Below, piece by piece: positions 24,777 to 33,158 of a stretch of DNA of 64,000 nucleotides. The translations under genes were made by a program, and so were the position numbers. A model generated the notes under the pieces. That model worked only from the letters and a program-made list of their open reading frames with translations. It was not told the DNA's origin and did not search any database. Numbering within the stretch: position 1 is the stretch's first letter; each line of letters begins with the position of its first letter. Location: the NCBI RefSeq assembly GCF_002994635.1, contig NZ_PVNL01000083.1:34680-98679 (forward strand). Direction: 5' to 3'. Source of the stretch: Enhygromyxa salina. Its GTDB lineage: Bacteria; Myxococcota_A; Polyangia; Nannocystales; Nannocystaceae.

Positions 24777-26028
24777 CGTCGAACTCCACGGCCAGGTCAT
24801 CGGCACGCTGCGCGAGTCGGAGTCCGGATTCGTGGGGTTCAAGTTCAACGACTCCTATCGTCGGTCCCGTCGGCGTGACGTGCTCGGCCAGGCATTCGTC
24901 GACAAACTCGGCGCCGAACACGTCGGCAAGCAGCGCGAGCTACCGCCGTTCTTCGCCAATTTGGTCCCCGAGGGCGAACTCCGCCCGTTTCTCGAGCAGA
25001 GGTTGGGAATCGAGCCCCGAGATGATCTCGGCTTGCTCGCGCTCGTCGGTCACGATCTGCCCGGGGCCGTCGAAGTTCGGCCACGTGCGGGCGCGTCAGT
25101 TGCAACCACCGAAGATCACGAGTCGGAGCTCACGGACGTCGTCACACCACGCCCGCTCACGGACGCGGACGAGGAGCTGCGCTTCTCCCTCGCCGGTATG
25201 CAGCTGAAGTTCTCTGTCGTTCGAGCCGAAGACAAAGTCACCTTCCCTGTCTCCGGTGAACGAGGCGATTGGTTGGTGAAGCTCGACTCGGAGCGCTTTC
25301 CCGGCGTCGTGGAGAATGAACATGCGATGCTCAGTTGGGCCCGAGAGGCCGGTTTTGTCGTGCCCGCGTGCCAGCTCGTGCCAACTACAAGCTTGCAGGG
25401 GTCGCTAATTCGCTACGCCGAGCCAGGCGTCAACGCGCTGATGATCAGCCGCTATGATCGGCTGGGGAGCGACCGAATTCACCAAGAAGACTTCGCGCAG
25501 GTGATCAACGCGCGCCCGATCAACAAGTACGGCAACGTCACCTACGAGCAGCTGGCGATCTTGGTCCAGAACATCATCAGTGAGACAGCCCGCGATGAAT
25601 TCATCCGCAGGCTCGTGTTCATGATCGCAAGTGGGAACTCCGACGCGCACCTCAAGAATTGGTCGTTGATCTACCCCAATCGGCGCGATGCTGAGCTCGC
25701 CCCGCTCTATGACCAAGTCGCAACGGTTGCGTGGCTCGACGCCGATGGCAAGGCCATCATCAAGCCAGTGGTCGCGCTCAAGCTCGCGGGTGTGCGTCGC
25801 TTCGCAGAGCTGAGCAGCGAGACGTTTGCTAGCTTCGCGGAGCGCATTCGAGTTGACACAAAGCATGTCGCAGCACTGGTCCACGACACCCTCGAGCGAC
25901 TGAGGGAGGCGTGGAAACGTGTTCGTCAGCGCAGGGATTGGCAGCTTGCGGCCGCGCATGAGCAGGCGCTAGCGGAACACTGGCAGCGGACGCCCTTGCT
26001 GGCACCGCTGCTAGAGCGCCGGGCGTGA
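24760..26028 (+). CDS. HipA-family serine/threonine kinase toxin-like protein
   Basis: 422 residues, near the 440 of E. coli HipA. The N-terminal subdomain (FDVELHGQVIGTLRESESGF, then PPFFANLVPEGELRPFL) and the full kinase are present: RFSLAGMQLKFS holds the possible autophosphorylated Ser143 (S150 in E. coli), K174 in WLVKLD, catalytic SGNSDAHLKNWSL with D295 and N300, and metal-binding D318 in LAPLYDQV. HipA toxins phosphorylate a tRNA synthetase (GltX in E. coli) and halt growth. A HipB partner is normally upstream; here that place is taken by the DUF262 gene, and no HTH gene is adjacent. All key residues look intact. Confidence 0.9.
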   Translation: MARSFDVELHGQVIGTLRESESGFVGFKFNDSYRRSRRRDVLGQAFVDKLGAEHVGKQRELPPFFANLVPEGELRPFLEQRLGIEPRDDLGLLALVGHDLPGAVEVRPRAGASVATTEDHESELTDVVTPRPLTDADEELRFSLAGMQLKFSVVRAEDKVTFPVSGERGDWLVKLDSERFPGVVENEHAMLSWAREAGFVVPACQLVPTTSLQGSLIRYAEPGVNALMISRYDRLGSDRIHQEDFAQVINARPINKYGNVTYEQLAILVQNIISETARDEFIRRLVFMIASGNSDAHLKNWSLIYPNRRDAELAPLYDQVATVAWLDADGKAIIKPVVALKLAGVRRFAELSSETFASFAERIRVDTKHVAALVHDTLERLREAWKRVRQRRDWQLAAAHEQALAEHWQRTPLLAPLLERRA

Positions 26029-26103
26029 GGTGCGGTTCCCGGGCCTGCCCGCAGCAGCAACCACGCCAAGTTGCACGCGAGGATTCATGATCGCGGTCGA
26101 GCC

Positions 26104-26721
26104 TCAACCCTGGACGAAGACCCGCAGGACCCGACGCTCGAGCTCGGTCTCGGAGTGATGCTCCACGAGCCAGCCCCACGCCGCGTGGGCCAGGATCAAG
26201 CGGCCCGCGCTGAGCCGTTGGGCCGCGGTCCCGTCGATCAAGCTCCAGCGACCCAGGTCGCAGTCGGCGAACAGCGTGTTGACGTCGCCGGTCTGCGCGA
26301 CCTCGGCGATCGCATCGGCGCCCGCCGGGCACGCGACGGTCCACGCCTCGAGCGAGTCGACGTCCTCGGCGAAGGGCCGCATCAACACGAGGCTGACCAT
26401 GTCCGGCGGGACCGACTTGGCGTCATCGAAGGCCTCGACCATCGCCGCGGGCAGGCGCTCACCCTCGAGCTCGGCCATCGCCTGCGCGGCCAGCATCGAG
26501 TGGTACTCGCGGGGCAGCGTGTCGAGGGTGTCCATCGCCTCGCTGATCTCCTTCTTGGCCTCGGGGTCGAGGGGCGGGAGGCCGGTCGCGCGCCACCACG
26601 CCCAGCCGGCGCCGACGACCGCGACGGCGGCCACGGCGACGCCAAGCCCGATCAATCGGCGCTTGCGCTGGCCAGCCTCGAAGTCCGCGAGAGGGTCTTC
26701 GGCATCGCTCGGCTCGGACAT
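26104..26721 (-). CDS. Membrane-anchored protein of unknown function
   Basis: 205 residues. A short acidic cytoplasmic start, a KRRL charge cluster, one membrane segment (LIGLGVAVAAVAVVGAGWAW) and an extracytoplasmic helical domain with two Cys (VACPAGA, FADCDLG) that could pair. Family not recognised. It lies 85 bases after the 5-formyl-THF cyclo-ligase gene on the same strand and might be its last operon member. Convergent with hipA. Confidence 0.7.
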   Translation of the reverse strand: MSEPSDAEDPLADFEAGQRKRRLIGLGVAVAAVAVVGAGWAWWRATGLPPLDPEAKKEISEAMDTLDTLPREYHSMLAAQAMAELEGERLPAAMVEAFDDAKSVPPDMVSLVLMRPFAEDVDSLEAWTVACPAGADAIAEVAQTGDVNTLFADCDLGRWSLIDGTAAQRLSAGRLILAHAAWGWLVEHHSETELERRVLRVFVQG

Positions 26722-26806
26722 CTACGGGGTTTCTAGTTGCCCCCGCGAACTTCAGCAACTTGCGAGGGCGGGCCACGGCTCCGGCCCTGGCCGCGATCCA
26801 CTGAAT

Positions 26807-27403
26807 CTAGACGCCCCTCAGAACCTGGTGCTCGGTGACGATCATCGACATCGGCACGTCGTGCCGAGCGCGGGGCAGCTCGTCCACGACCTGCACCTTA
26901 AAGCTCATCCCGATCGCATACACCGGATACCGAGCCAAGAACCGATCGACATACCCGCTCCCATGCCCAAGCCGAACGCCGTGGCGATCGAACGCCAGGC
27001 CCAAGATAATCGCCACGTCGATCCGCTCCATGATCTGCGCGTCGTCGAGCTGCGGGGACGCCCGCGCGGGCTGCTGCAGCCCAAACCGAAGCTCGTGCAG
27101 CTCGCACGGCCACGCGTGCGCGTGCAGCTGGCGGTCGCGCGGGTCGGCCCGCGGCAGATAGACGGGGGTCCCGGCGTCGACCAGCGCTTGGATCAACGGC
27201 CGCGTCTCGGGCTCGTCGCCAAACGACAGACACACCAGCACCCCCCGCGCGGCCTGAAGCTCGGGCAGCGCACGCATCCGCCCAAGCAACTGGTCCTGCG
27301 CGGCCGCCCGCGACTCCGGCGGGATCGCGGCCGCCCGCTCGGCCATTTCTTGCCGCAGTCGCTGCTTCGCCTGGGTGATCTTCAAGGGCTGCATGGTGGT
27401 CAT
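26807..27403 (-). CDS. 5-formyltetrahydrofolate cyclo-ligase
   Basis: 198 residues. Converts 5-formyl-THF to 5,10-methenyl-THF with ATP. The basic N-terminal helix (AKQRLRQEMAERAAAI), VLVCLSFGDEPETRPLI, and the ATP/folate motif FDRHGVRLGHGSGYVDRFLA are present, where the family has G-x-R-L-G-x-G-x-G-Y-x-D-R. It starts 3 bases after the hmp stop, so it is almost certainly co-transcribed with hmp from the sigma54 promoter and thus NO-inducible. That pairing is unusual: a folate salvage enzyme in a nitric-oxide operon. Confidence 0.9.
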   Translation of the reverse strand: MTTMQPLKITQAKQRLRQEMAERAAAIPPESRAAAQDQLLGRMRALPELQAARGVLVCLSFGDEPETRPLIQALVDAGTPVYLPRADPRDRQLHAHAWPCELHELRFGLQQPARASPQLDDAQIMERIDVAIILGLAFDRHGVRLGHGSGYVDRFLARYPVYAIGMSFKVQVVDELPRARHDVPMSMIVTEHQVLRGV

Positions 27404-27406
27404 CGC

Positions 27407-28645
27407 TTACTCGACTGGGCGGGCGAGCGGCCGCGCGGGACCGAAGAACTCGATGTGCCGCCGCGCGCTGGGGACCCCGAGCCGCTCGAGCGCCTCGTTG
27501 ACCGCCACCATGAACCCAACCGGCCCACAGGTCCAGCACTCGACATAGGCGCGCTCGCGCGGATCAGCGGGCAGCAGCTCGGCGAGGCGCGCGTGATCGA
27601 GGTAGCCGGCGTGATCGTAGTCGGCACCGAGCCGCTCGGTCGCGTCTGGCTGCTCGTGAATTCGCACGAACCGAAACCCAGGCGCGCGCTCGGCCAGCTG
27701 GCGCAGGTCGTCGTCGAGCGGGCGCGACTGCCTGTCGAGCGCCGCGTGGACAAACAGTAGCGGTCGCTCGGGCTTGGCCACGACGCTGGCGGCGGCCATG
27801 CTGAGCAGCGGCGTCACGCCGACACCAGCGGCCAGCAACACGATCGGGTGATCCCCAGCCGCCGGGTCGTGGGTGAAGCAACCGCATGGCATGGTCAGAC
27901 TCAGCTTCGCGCCGAGCTCGAGCGCCTGGGTCAGACGAGTCGAGACCACGCCCGGCTCGGCTTGATCGCGAGCTGGCTCGGCCTTGATCACGAACCGCCA
28001 GCTGTCGCCGCCGGGCGCCTGCGCGATGCTGTACTGACGCAGCGCGAGCGACTCGGCGCCCGGCAGCGCCACCGACACGTGCTGGCCAGGCGCGAACGAG
28101 GGCAGCGGCCCGCGGTCGACCGGGCGGACCCGCAGCGAGGTGATCGAGGGCGTCTCGACGCTCCGCTCGATCACCTCGAACTCGCGCAGGCCCGTCCAGC
28201 CGGCCGTGGTCCGCCGTTGCTGCTCGTAGACGCCGCGCTCGGCGGCGATGCAGACGTCCGCCAGCTCGCGGTAGGCGGCCGCCCAGGTGTGCATGAGCTC
28301 GGGGGTGGCGGCGTCACCGAGGACCTCGGCGATCGCCGCGAGCAGGTGCTCGCCCACGACCTCGTACTGGGCCGGTTGAACCTGAACGGCGACGTGCTTG
28401 TGGACGATGACCGCGAGCGCGTCGTGCAGCACCTCGAGCTCGTCGAGGTGTTCGGCGTAGGCCACGATCGCCCCGGCGAGCGCGCCCTGTTGCCCGTCCG
28501 GGTGCATGTGTGAGGGGTTGAACATCTTGGCGACCTCCGGGTTCGCCGTGAACATGCGTCGGTACATTGCCTGTGTGATCGCGACGGCCTGCTCGCGCAG
28601 GATCGGGAGGGACGCGCGAATGAGCTCGATTTGCTTCGGGTGCAT
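27407..28645 (-). CDS. hmp: Flavohemoglobin / nitric oxide dioxygenase
   Basis: 412 residues. The globin domain has B10 Tyr28 (TQAMYRRMF) and proximal His84 (VHKHVAVQV). The FAD domain shows RQYSIAQAPGGD, and the NAD domain GVGVTPLLSM and ECWTCGPVGFM. The enzyme turns NO and O2 into nitrate using NAD(P)H, in the cytoplasm. It is divergent from norR; a good sigma54 -24/-12 element and two NorR-like sites lie between them. The ATG at 28645 fits the family start (HPKQIELIRASLPIL) but leaves only about 3 bases of leader after the predicted transcription start. Confidence 0.95.
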   Translation of the reverse strand: MHPKQIELIRASLPILREQAVAITQAMYRRMFTANPEVAKMFNPSHMHPDGQQGALAGAIVAYAEHLDELEVLHDALAVIVHKHVAVQVQPAQYEVVGEHLLAAIAEVLGDAATPELMHTWAAAYRELADVCIAAERGVYEQQRRTTAGWTGLREFEVIERSVETPSITSLRVRPVDRGPLPSFAPGQHVSVALPGAESLALRQYSIAQAPGGDSWRFVIKAEPARDQAEPGVVSTRLTQALELGAKLSLTMPCGCFTHDPAAGDHPIVLLAAGVGVTPLLSMAAASVVAKPERPLLFVHAALDRQSRPLDDDLRQLAERAPGFRFVRIHEQPDATERLGADYDHAGYLDHARLAELLPADPRERAYVECWTCGPVGFMVAVNEALERLGVPSARRHIEFFGPARPLARPVE

Positions 28646-28659
28646 GGCGCGGGTGCATG

Positions 28660-28673
28660 GCAAGTGTCGTGCC
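28660..28673 (-). promoter_or_regulatory. Sigma54 (-24/-12) promoter of hmp
   Basis: The reverse strand reads GGCACGACACTTGC, with the invariant GG and GC 10 bases apart. It matches the TGGCACG-N4-TTGC consensus at all but about one position on the -24 side. The -12 C at 28660 would put transcription start near 28648, just before the hmp ATG. A 13-base direct repeat (GGGTGCATGGCGC-like, 28638-28661) overlaps this element and the start codon. Confidence 0.7.
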
Positions 28674-28734
28674 GCCGCGGATCTGGCTGTGCGGGCCTGC
28701 ATGTGGGGGATCGGCGGCGTGCATGCGGGTGGCT

Positions 28735-28775
28735 GTGGTCGTCTGAACCACGATGGTGTTGTCTGCGCGACAACA
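28735..28775. promoter_or_regulatory. Two NorR-type enhancer sites
   Basis: Palindrome 1, GTGGT-N7-ACCAC, covers 28735-28751. Palindrome 2, TGTTGTC-N5-GACAACA, covers 28757-28775. Both contain GT-N7-AC, the core spacing bound by E. coli NorR, and their centres are 23 bases apart, about two helical turns. They lie roughly 95 and 118 bases upstream of the predicted hmp start, the usual range for sigma54 activators. Confidence 0.65.
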
Positions 28776-28838
28776 GCTCGGGCGAGAGCCGCAGCGGTGG
28801 CGCTTGCGGTCCGGGTTGGGTGAGCTTAGGAAGAGCGT

Positions 28839-30314
28839 GTGAGCCGATCGTTCGCCCGAAACCTCGTCGCCGCCGCCCGCTGCGTCGATGGCGATCCGGG
28901 ACCGGCGGCGGCTGGGCGTGTGCTCGGGCTTCTGCGCGAGGCCGCGGGCGCCGACGCGGCGGCGCTGCTCACCGCGAACGGCCAACAACTGCGCGTGCAC
29001 GAGACCACGGGGCTGCTCGGGCGAGCCCGCGGGCGTCAGCTCCGGGTTGGCGAGCATCCTCGCCTGGGCGCGCTGCTGGAGGCTGCGTCGCCGCTGGTGT
29101 TCGCGCCCGACGATCCACGCCCGGATCCGTGGGACGGCTTCTTGCTGGTGGATCCGCAGGCAACGGTTCACGCGTGCGGAGGCGCGGCGCTGCGCGGGAT
29201 CGACGGCCGCCCACGCGGTGTGCTGACCCTGGACGCGGCGTCGGCCCAGCGGTTTGGGCCTGAGATCGTCGGACACCTGGCGAGCTTCGCCGCGCTGATC
29301 GAGCTGGCGCTGGACGGCGATCAACCCGGGCTCGCGCCGCGCCGCACCCCACGCGCGCGCGAGCTGATCGGGGAGAGCCCGGCGATGATGACGCTGCGGC
29401 GTGAGCTCGAGCTGGTCGCGCCGAGCAACCTCCCGGTGCTGATCGAGGGCGAGACTGGCGTCGGCAAGGAGCTGGTCGCGGAGGCGATCCACGCCGCGTC
29501 GTCGCGCGCCGCCGGCCCTCTGGTGCGGCTCAACTGCGCCGCGCTGCCCGAGTCTCTGGCCGAGAGCGAGCTGTTTGGTCACCGCCGAGGTGCGTTCACG
29601 GGGGCGGTCGCGTCGTACCGAGGCGCGTTCGCACGAGCTGACGGCGGCACGCTGCTGCTCGACGAATTCGGTGAGCTCGAGCCGCGCCTGCAGGCCAAGT
29701 TGTTGCGGGTGCTGCAAGACGGCGAGCTCGCAATGCTGGGCGAAGAGCGGACCCGACGAGTCGACGTACGGGTGATCGCGGCGAGCAATCAGGATCTCTC
29801 GCAAGCGGTCAGCGCCGGGCGGCTTCGGGCGGATCTCTGGTATCGGGTCGCCGGGTTCCGGCTGCGGGTCCCGGCCCTGCGCGAGCGCGAGCGCGACATC
29901 CTGCTGTTCGCCGAGTACTTCCTCGATCAGGCCAGCGCGCGCCTGGGTCTGCGCGCGGCCAGCTTGTCGCCAGCGGCGCAGCGCTGCGTGCTGGAGTACG
30001 CGTGGCCGGGCAACGTCCGCGAGCTCGAGCACCGGGTCGCGCGCGCGTGCTTGCGGGTCGCCGCCCGCTCGGTGCTGCCCGCGGTCGTCGAGCCCGCGGA
30101 TCTCGAGCTCGACGAAGCCACGCCCACGCGGCCGGACCTGACGAGCAACGAAGAGCTTCCTGCCGAGGGCCTGGCCGCGGCCGTCGACGATCTGCGCCGC
30201 GCAATGATCGAGCGGGCGGTCGCGCTGTCGGACGGCAACTGGGCCGAGGCCGCGCGCCGGCTGCAGATCGATCGCAGCAACCTCCACCGCATGGCCCGAC
30301 GGCTGTTCTCTTGA
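28839..30314 (+). CDS. norR: NorR, nitric-oxide-responsive sigma54 activator
   Basis: 491 residues: N-terminal GAF sensor, AAA+ domain, C-terminal Fis-type HTH. In the sensor, R75 (GEHPRLG), D96 and D99 (DPWDG), C113 (VHACGG) and D132 (LTLDA) match the residues around the non-haem iron of E. coli NorR, so NO sensing is likely. The AAA+ domain has Walker A GETGVGKE and the sigma54-contacting GAFTGA. The HTH is NWAEAARRLQIDRSNLHRMA. NO binding releases the AAA+ domain to open sigma54 promoters. The GTG start is preceded by a good ribosome site (AGGAAGAG). Divergent from its likely target hmp. Confidence 0.95.
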   Translation: MSRSFARNLVAAARCVDGDPGPAAAGRVLGLLREAAGADAAALLTANGQQLRVHETTGLLGRARGRQLRVGEHPRLGALLEAASPLVFAPDDPRPDPWDGFLLVDPQATVHACGGAALRGIDGRPRGVLTLDAASAQRFGPEIVGHLASFAALIELALDGDQPGLAPRRTPRARELIGESPAMMTLRRELELVAPSNLPVLIEGETGVGKELVAEAIHAASSRAAGPLVRLNCAALPESLAESELFGHRRGAFTGAVASYRGAFARADGGTLLLDEFGELEPRLQAKLLRVLQDGELAMLGEERTRRVDVRVIAASNQDLSQAVSAGRLRADLWYRVAGFRLRVPALRERERDILLFAEYFLDQASARLGLRAASLSPAAQRCVLEYAWPGNVRELEHRVARACLRVAARSVLPAVVEPADLELDEATPTRPDLTSNEELPAEGLAAAVDDLRRAMIERAVALSDGNWAEAARRLQIDRSNLHRMARRLFS

Positions 30315-30393
30315 CCCCGGCTGGCGAACCCCGAGGCAGTCGGCGAACGGCCACGGTCCGGGTGGGCGTCACAGACTGTGCTACTAGAAGTGG

Positions 30394-31866
30394 GTGCTGC
30401 GCTGGCGCCCTACCCTATTTGTGCTCCTGCTGTGTATCGGCGCCCTGTCGAGCGGCTGCTGGAACCGCGAGGCGGTGTGGGAGGCGACGGACGCTCATCG
30501 ATCGTCAGTGGTGCGGCGGGGCGAGAGCGAGGCGGATCGGCTGTATCGGCACGGCCGCGACTGCATGGACACGCTCGAGCGCGACGACTGTGCGATCGAC
30601 TACTTCGAGCAGCTGATCGCGCTCGAGCCCGACCGCCGCGAGTTAGTTGGCGACGCGACCTTTCGACTGGTCGAGCTGTACCGGCGGCACGACAAGGCCG
30701 ACGACGCGACCTTGCTGCTGCGCAAGTTCTGGGAGCTCGGCATGGGTCGGATCAGCGCGGGGGTCGTGCCGTACAGCACCCGCTTCGCGCCCGAGACCGT
30801 GTCCACGCTGTTCATGGTCGACGTCGCCAAGCTCGAGCAGAGCGGCCTGCACCGCACGCTGCCGCAGGACGCGAAGGACATGATGTTCACCTGCGACGAG
30901 GCACGCCGCGAGCTGCTGAGCGAGCAAGCCAAGGCCCGCCGCGAGGCCAAGGAGCAAGAGCGGCTCGCTGCAATGACCGAGAAGGAGCGCGAGGAGTACC
31001 ACAACCGGCGCAAGCGGCTTCGCTTTGGTCGCAGCGACGACGACGGCAAGTCCAAGTCCAAGTCCAAGGACAAAGACGAGATCCAGACGGTCTACTCGGC
31101 GGGGGGGTTCTGCAAGGTCGCCGCCGCGCTCGGGCTCGCGGATCCACGCGACTTCGAGAAATTCCTTGGCGCCAGCAACCACGCGGATCAACGCGAGTCG
31201 CTGGCGATCATGCAGATCGACGAGCTCGAGACCAAGCTCGGCGCGGCGGTCGAGGCCGGGCTTATCGTCGCCGAGCTGGCCCCGCAGATCGAAGGCCGGG
31301 ATCTGTCCGCGATGACCCAGGGCATGCGCGACAAGCTGCGGGTGTGGACGCTGGCCGACTTCGAGTACGACGGCGCACCCGTGCAGCTGCTGACCCTCGA
31401 CCGCGGCGAGCTGACGATGGCACCCAAGGCGATGATCCCCGGGCTGCTCGACGCCCGCGCCCACGATCGGGATCGCCTGCACCCCAAGCTGCAAGAGCTG
31501 CTGGGCCAGGTCCCGACGGACGTGACCTTCGTGTCGCTGATCACCCCGGCCGCGACCGAGTCGTTCATGGGGGAGATGGGCGCGATGGGTCGGATGCTGC
31601 CAAACCCGGCCGGCCTGATGATCGCGGCGGTCGTCTACGACTACGCGGGGCTGTTCGTGCGGGTCCCCACCGAGGACTCGCTCAAGGCCTGGGTGCTGCT
31701 CTCGCTCGCGCGCAGGCTGATCGACACCGACGACGAGGGCGCCCGCGCGGGCGAAGAGGACTTCATGGGCAACCTGGACATCTCGCAGACCCGCGACGGC
31801 AAGGCGCTGCTGATGACCAACATCCTGACCACGGGCGCGGTGACCAACATGTTCTTGGGTGGGTGA
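30394..31866 (+). CDS. Large lipoprotein with N-terminal TPR-like helices
   Basis: 490 residues. A signal ending at lipobox LSSGC. Residues 40-120 are helical and repeat-like (CAIDYFEQLIALEPDRRELV, then DDATLLLRKFWELGM). A highly charged middle (EQERLAAMTEKEREEYHNRR, then a KSKSKSKDKDE run) separates it from a C-terminal domain with FMGEMGAMGRMLPNPAG. No catalytic motif was recognised. It is followed 53 bases later by an outer-membrane protein gene on the same strand, so both may form an envelope unit. The start is GTG. Confidence 0.75.
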   Translation: MLRWRPTLFVLLLCIGALSSGCWNREAVWEATDAHRSSVVRRGESEADRLYRHGRDCMDTLERDDCAIDYFEQLIALEPDRRELVGDATFRLVELYRRHDKADDATLLLRKFWELGMGRISAGVVPYSTRFAPETVSTLFMVDVAKLEQSGLHRTLPQDAKDMMFTCDEARRELLSEQAKARREAKEQERLAAMTEKEREEYHNRRKRLRFGRSDDDGKSKSKSKDKDEIQTVYSAGGFCKVAAALGLADPRDFEKFLGASNHADQRESLAIMQIDELETKLGAAVEAGLIVAELAPQIEGRDLSAMTQGMRDKLRVWTLADFEYDGAPVQLLTLDRGELTMAPKAMIPGLLDARAHDRDRLHPKLQELLGQVPTDVTFVSLITPAATESFMGEMGAMGRMLPNPAGLMIAAVVYDYAGLFVRVPTEDSLKAWVLLSLARRLIDTDDEGARAGEEDFMGNLDISQTRDGKALLMTNILTTGAVTNMFLGG

Positions 31867-31919
31867 GATTCGATCTGAGATCGAGCTCGCTTGCGTCGGG
31901 GCGTTCGCCAACGTAACCC

Positions 31920-33083
31920 ATGAACTCGATGCTGGGCCGAGACCCGAGCGGGCGACTGCGACACTGGCTGCTCGGCGCCCTGCTTGCGCTATGGGCCGGG
32001 CCTGTGGCCGCGCAGGTGCCTGACCAGCCCCGATCGGTCGTCTTGATGCTGCCGGAGCTCGAGGACGACCGCGACGAGCGAGCCGAGGTCACGATCGCGG
32101 CCCACCTGCAAGACGCCGAGATCGACCTGCTGATCCGCCGCTACGACCCGGCTAGCTTCGAGCTTGGCCAGCTGTTCACCCGCTCGGACGCGCTGCTCGA
32201 CGGGACCGACGCCCGGGGGATCTTGTGGGTTGGTCTCGGCCAGGATCTCACCCTCTACGTGCTGGTTCGCGGGGAGTCGCAGCTGCATGGGCGGCGGATC
32301 GACGGGAGCGCCGACGGGTCGGATCCCGATGACGGCCTGGGCGATCCGGTGGCCCTGGAGTCGCTGGCCAACATCACGGCGACCGCCGCGATCGCTGTCG
32401 CTGAAGGTCAGCCGATCGTGCTCCACGCTCCCGAGCCAGGCCCCAGCGTGGATCCAGAGCGCCCAGACGCTGGCTCGAGCTCCACGCCAAGCGCCATACC
32501 GGAGGCTCGGATCGAGGTCACTGGCGTCGTGATCCCCAAGCTCGTGCCTCGGGCCCCGCTGCGGGTTGGCTATCGCGGCCAGACCTACGCCTCGGGCCTG
32601 CCGTGGCTGTCGGCGGCCGAGCTCGCGGTCGGCTGGCGCCCGGTCGCCAGGGCCCACCTCGAGCTCGCGTACGAGGCCAGCACGCCGGTCACGGCCGAGG
32701 CGGCCAGCATCGGCCTGCAGCTGCAGCTGTTTCGCGTGCCCGTTGCCCTGGCTGGGGGCTATCGGTTCGAGCTGCGCCGCGGATGGGCGCTCGAGCTGGC
32801 CGGGCGGCTGAGCGTCGAGCCAACCCGGCGCCGCACGATCGCGACGGGCGAGCTGCTGGTGGCGACCGACCCACGCTGGCGGGCGATGGCGGGGGCGGGG
32901 CTGGATCTGCGCAGCAGCGTGGCCCTGCGCGACGACGTGCGGGTGTGGATGGGTCTGGGCCTGATCGGGATGTTCGTGCGAAGCGACTACGTGGTAGCGG
33001 ACATCGAGCAGCCGTTGCTCCACCCCAGCGCGGTGCGCGTGACCGCGGGTCTCGGGGTCGAGTTCGACCTGATCCACCGCTAA
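31920..33083 (+). CDS. Exported protein with probable outer-membrane beta-barrel
   Basis: 387 residues. A cleavable signal (LLGALLALWAGPVAAQ). Residues 40-160 form a soluble alpha/beta domain (RSVVLMLPELEDDRDERAEV, then GILWVGLGQDLTLYVLVRGE). A Pro/Ser-rich linker follows, and the last 190 residues have alternating hydrophobic strands ending in GLGVEFDLIHR, as in small beta-barrels. Family unknown. It precedes the sigma factor gene by 75 bases. Confidence 0.7.
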   Translation: MNSMLGRDPSGRLRHWLLGALLALWAGPVAAQVPDQPRSVVLMLPELEDDRDERAEVTIAAHLQDAEIDLLIRRYDPASFELGQLFTRSDALLDGTDARGILWVGLGQDLTLYVLVRGESQLHGRRIDGSADGSDPDDGLGDPVALESLANITATAAIAVAEGQPIVLHAPEPGPSVDPERPDAGSSSTPSAIPEARIEVTGVVIPKLVPRAPLRVGYRGQTYASGLPWLSAAELAVGWRPVARAHLELAYEASTPVTAEAASIGLQLQLFRVPVALAGGYRFELRRGWALELAGRLSVEPTRRRTIATGELLVATDPRWRAMAGAGLDLRSSVALRDDVRVWMGLGLIGMFVRSDYVVADIEQPLLHPSAVRVTAGLGVEFDLIHR

Positions 33084-33158
33084 CGGCCACCCGCGGCCAT
33101 CCACGATTTTTCGTGACCCGGTCCGGCCGCCGATCGGTACGAGTTCTCCAGCGCCTTC

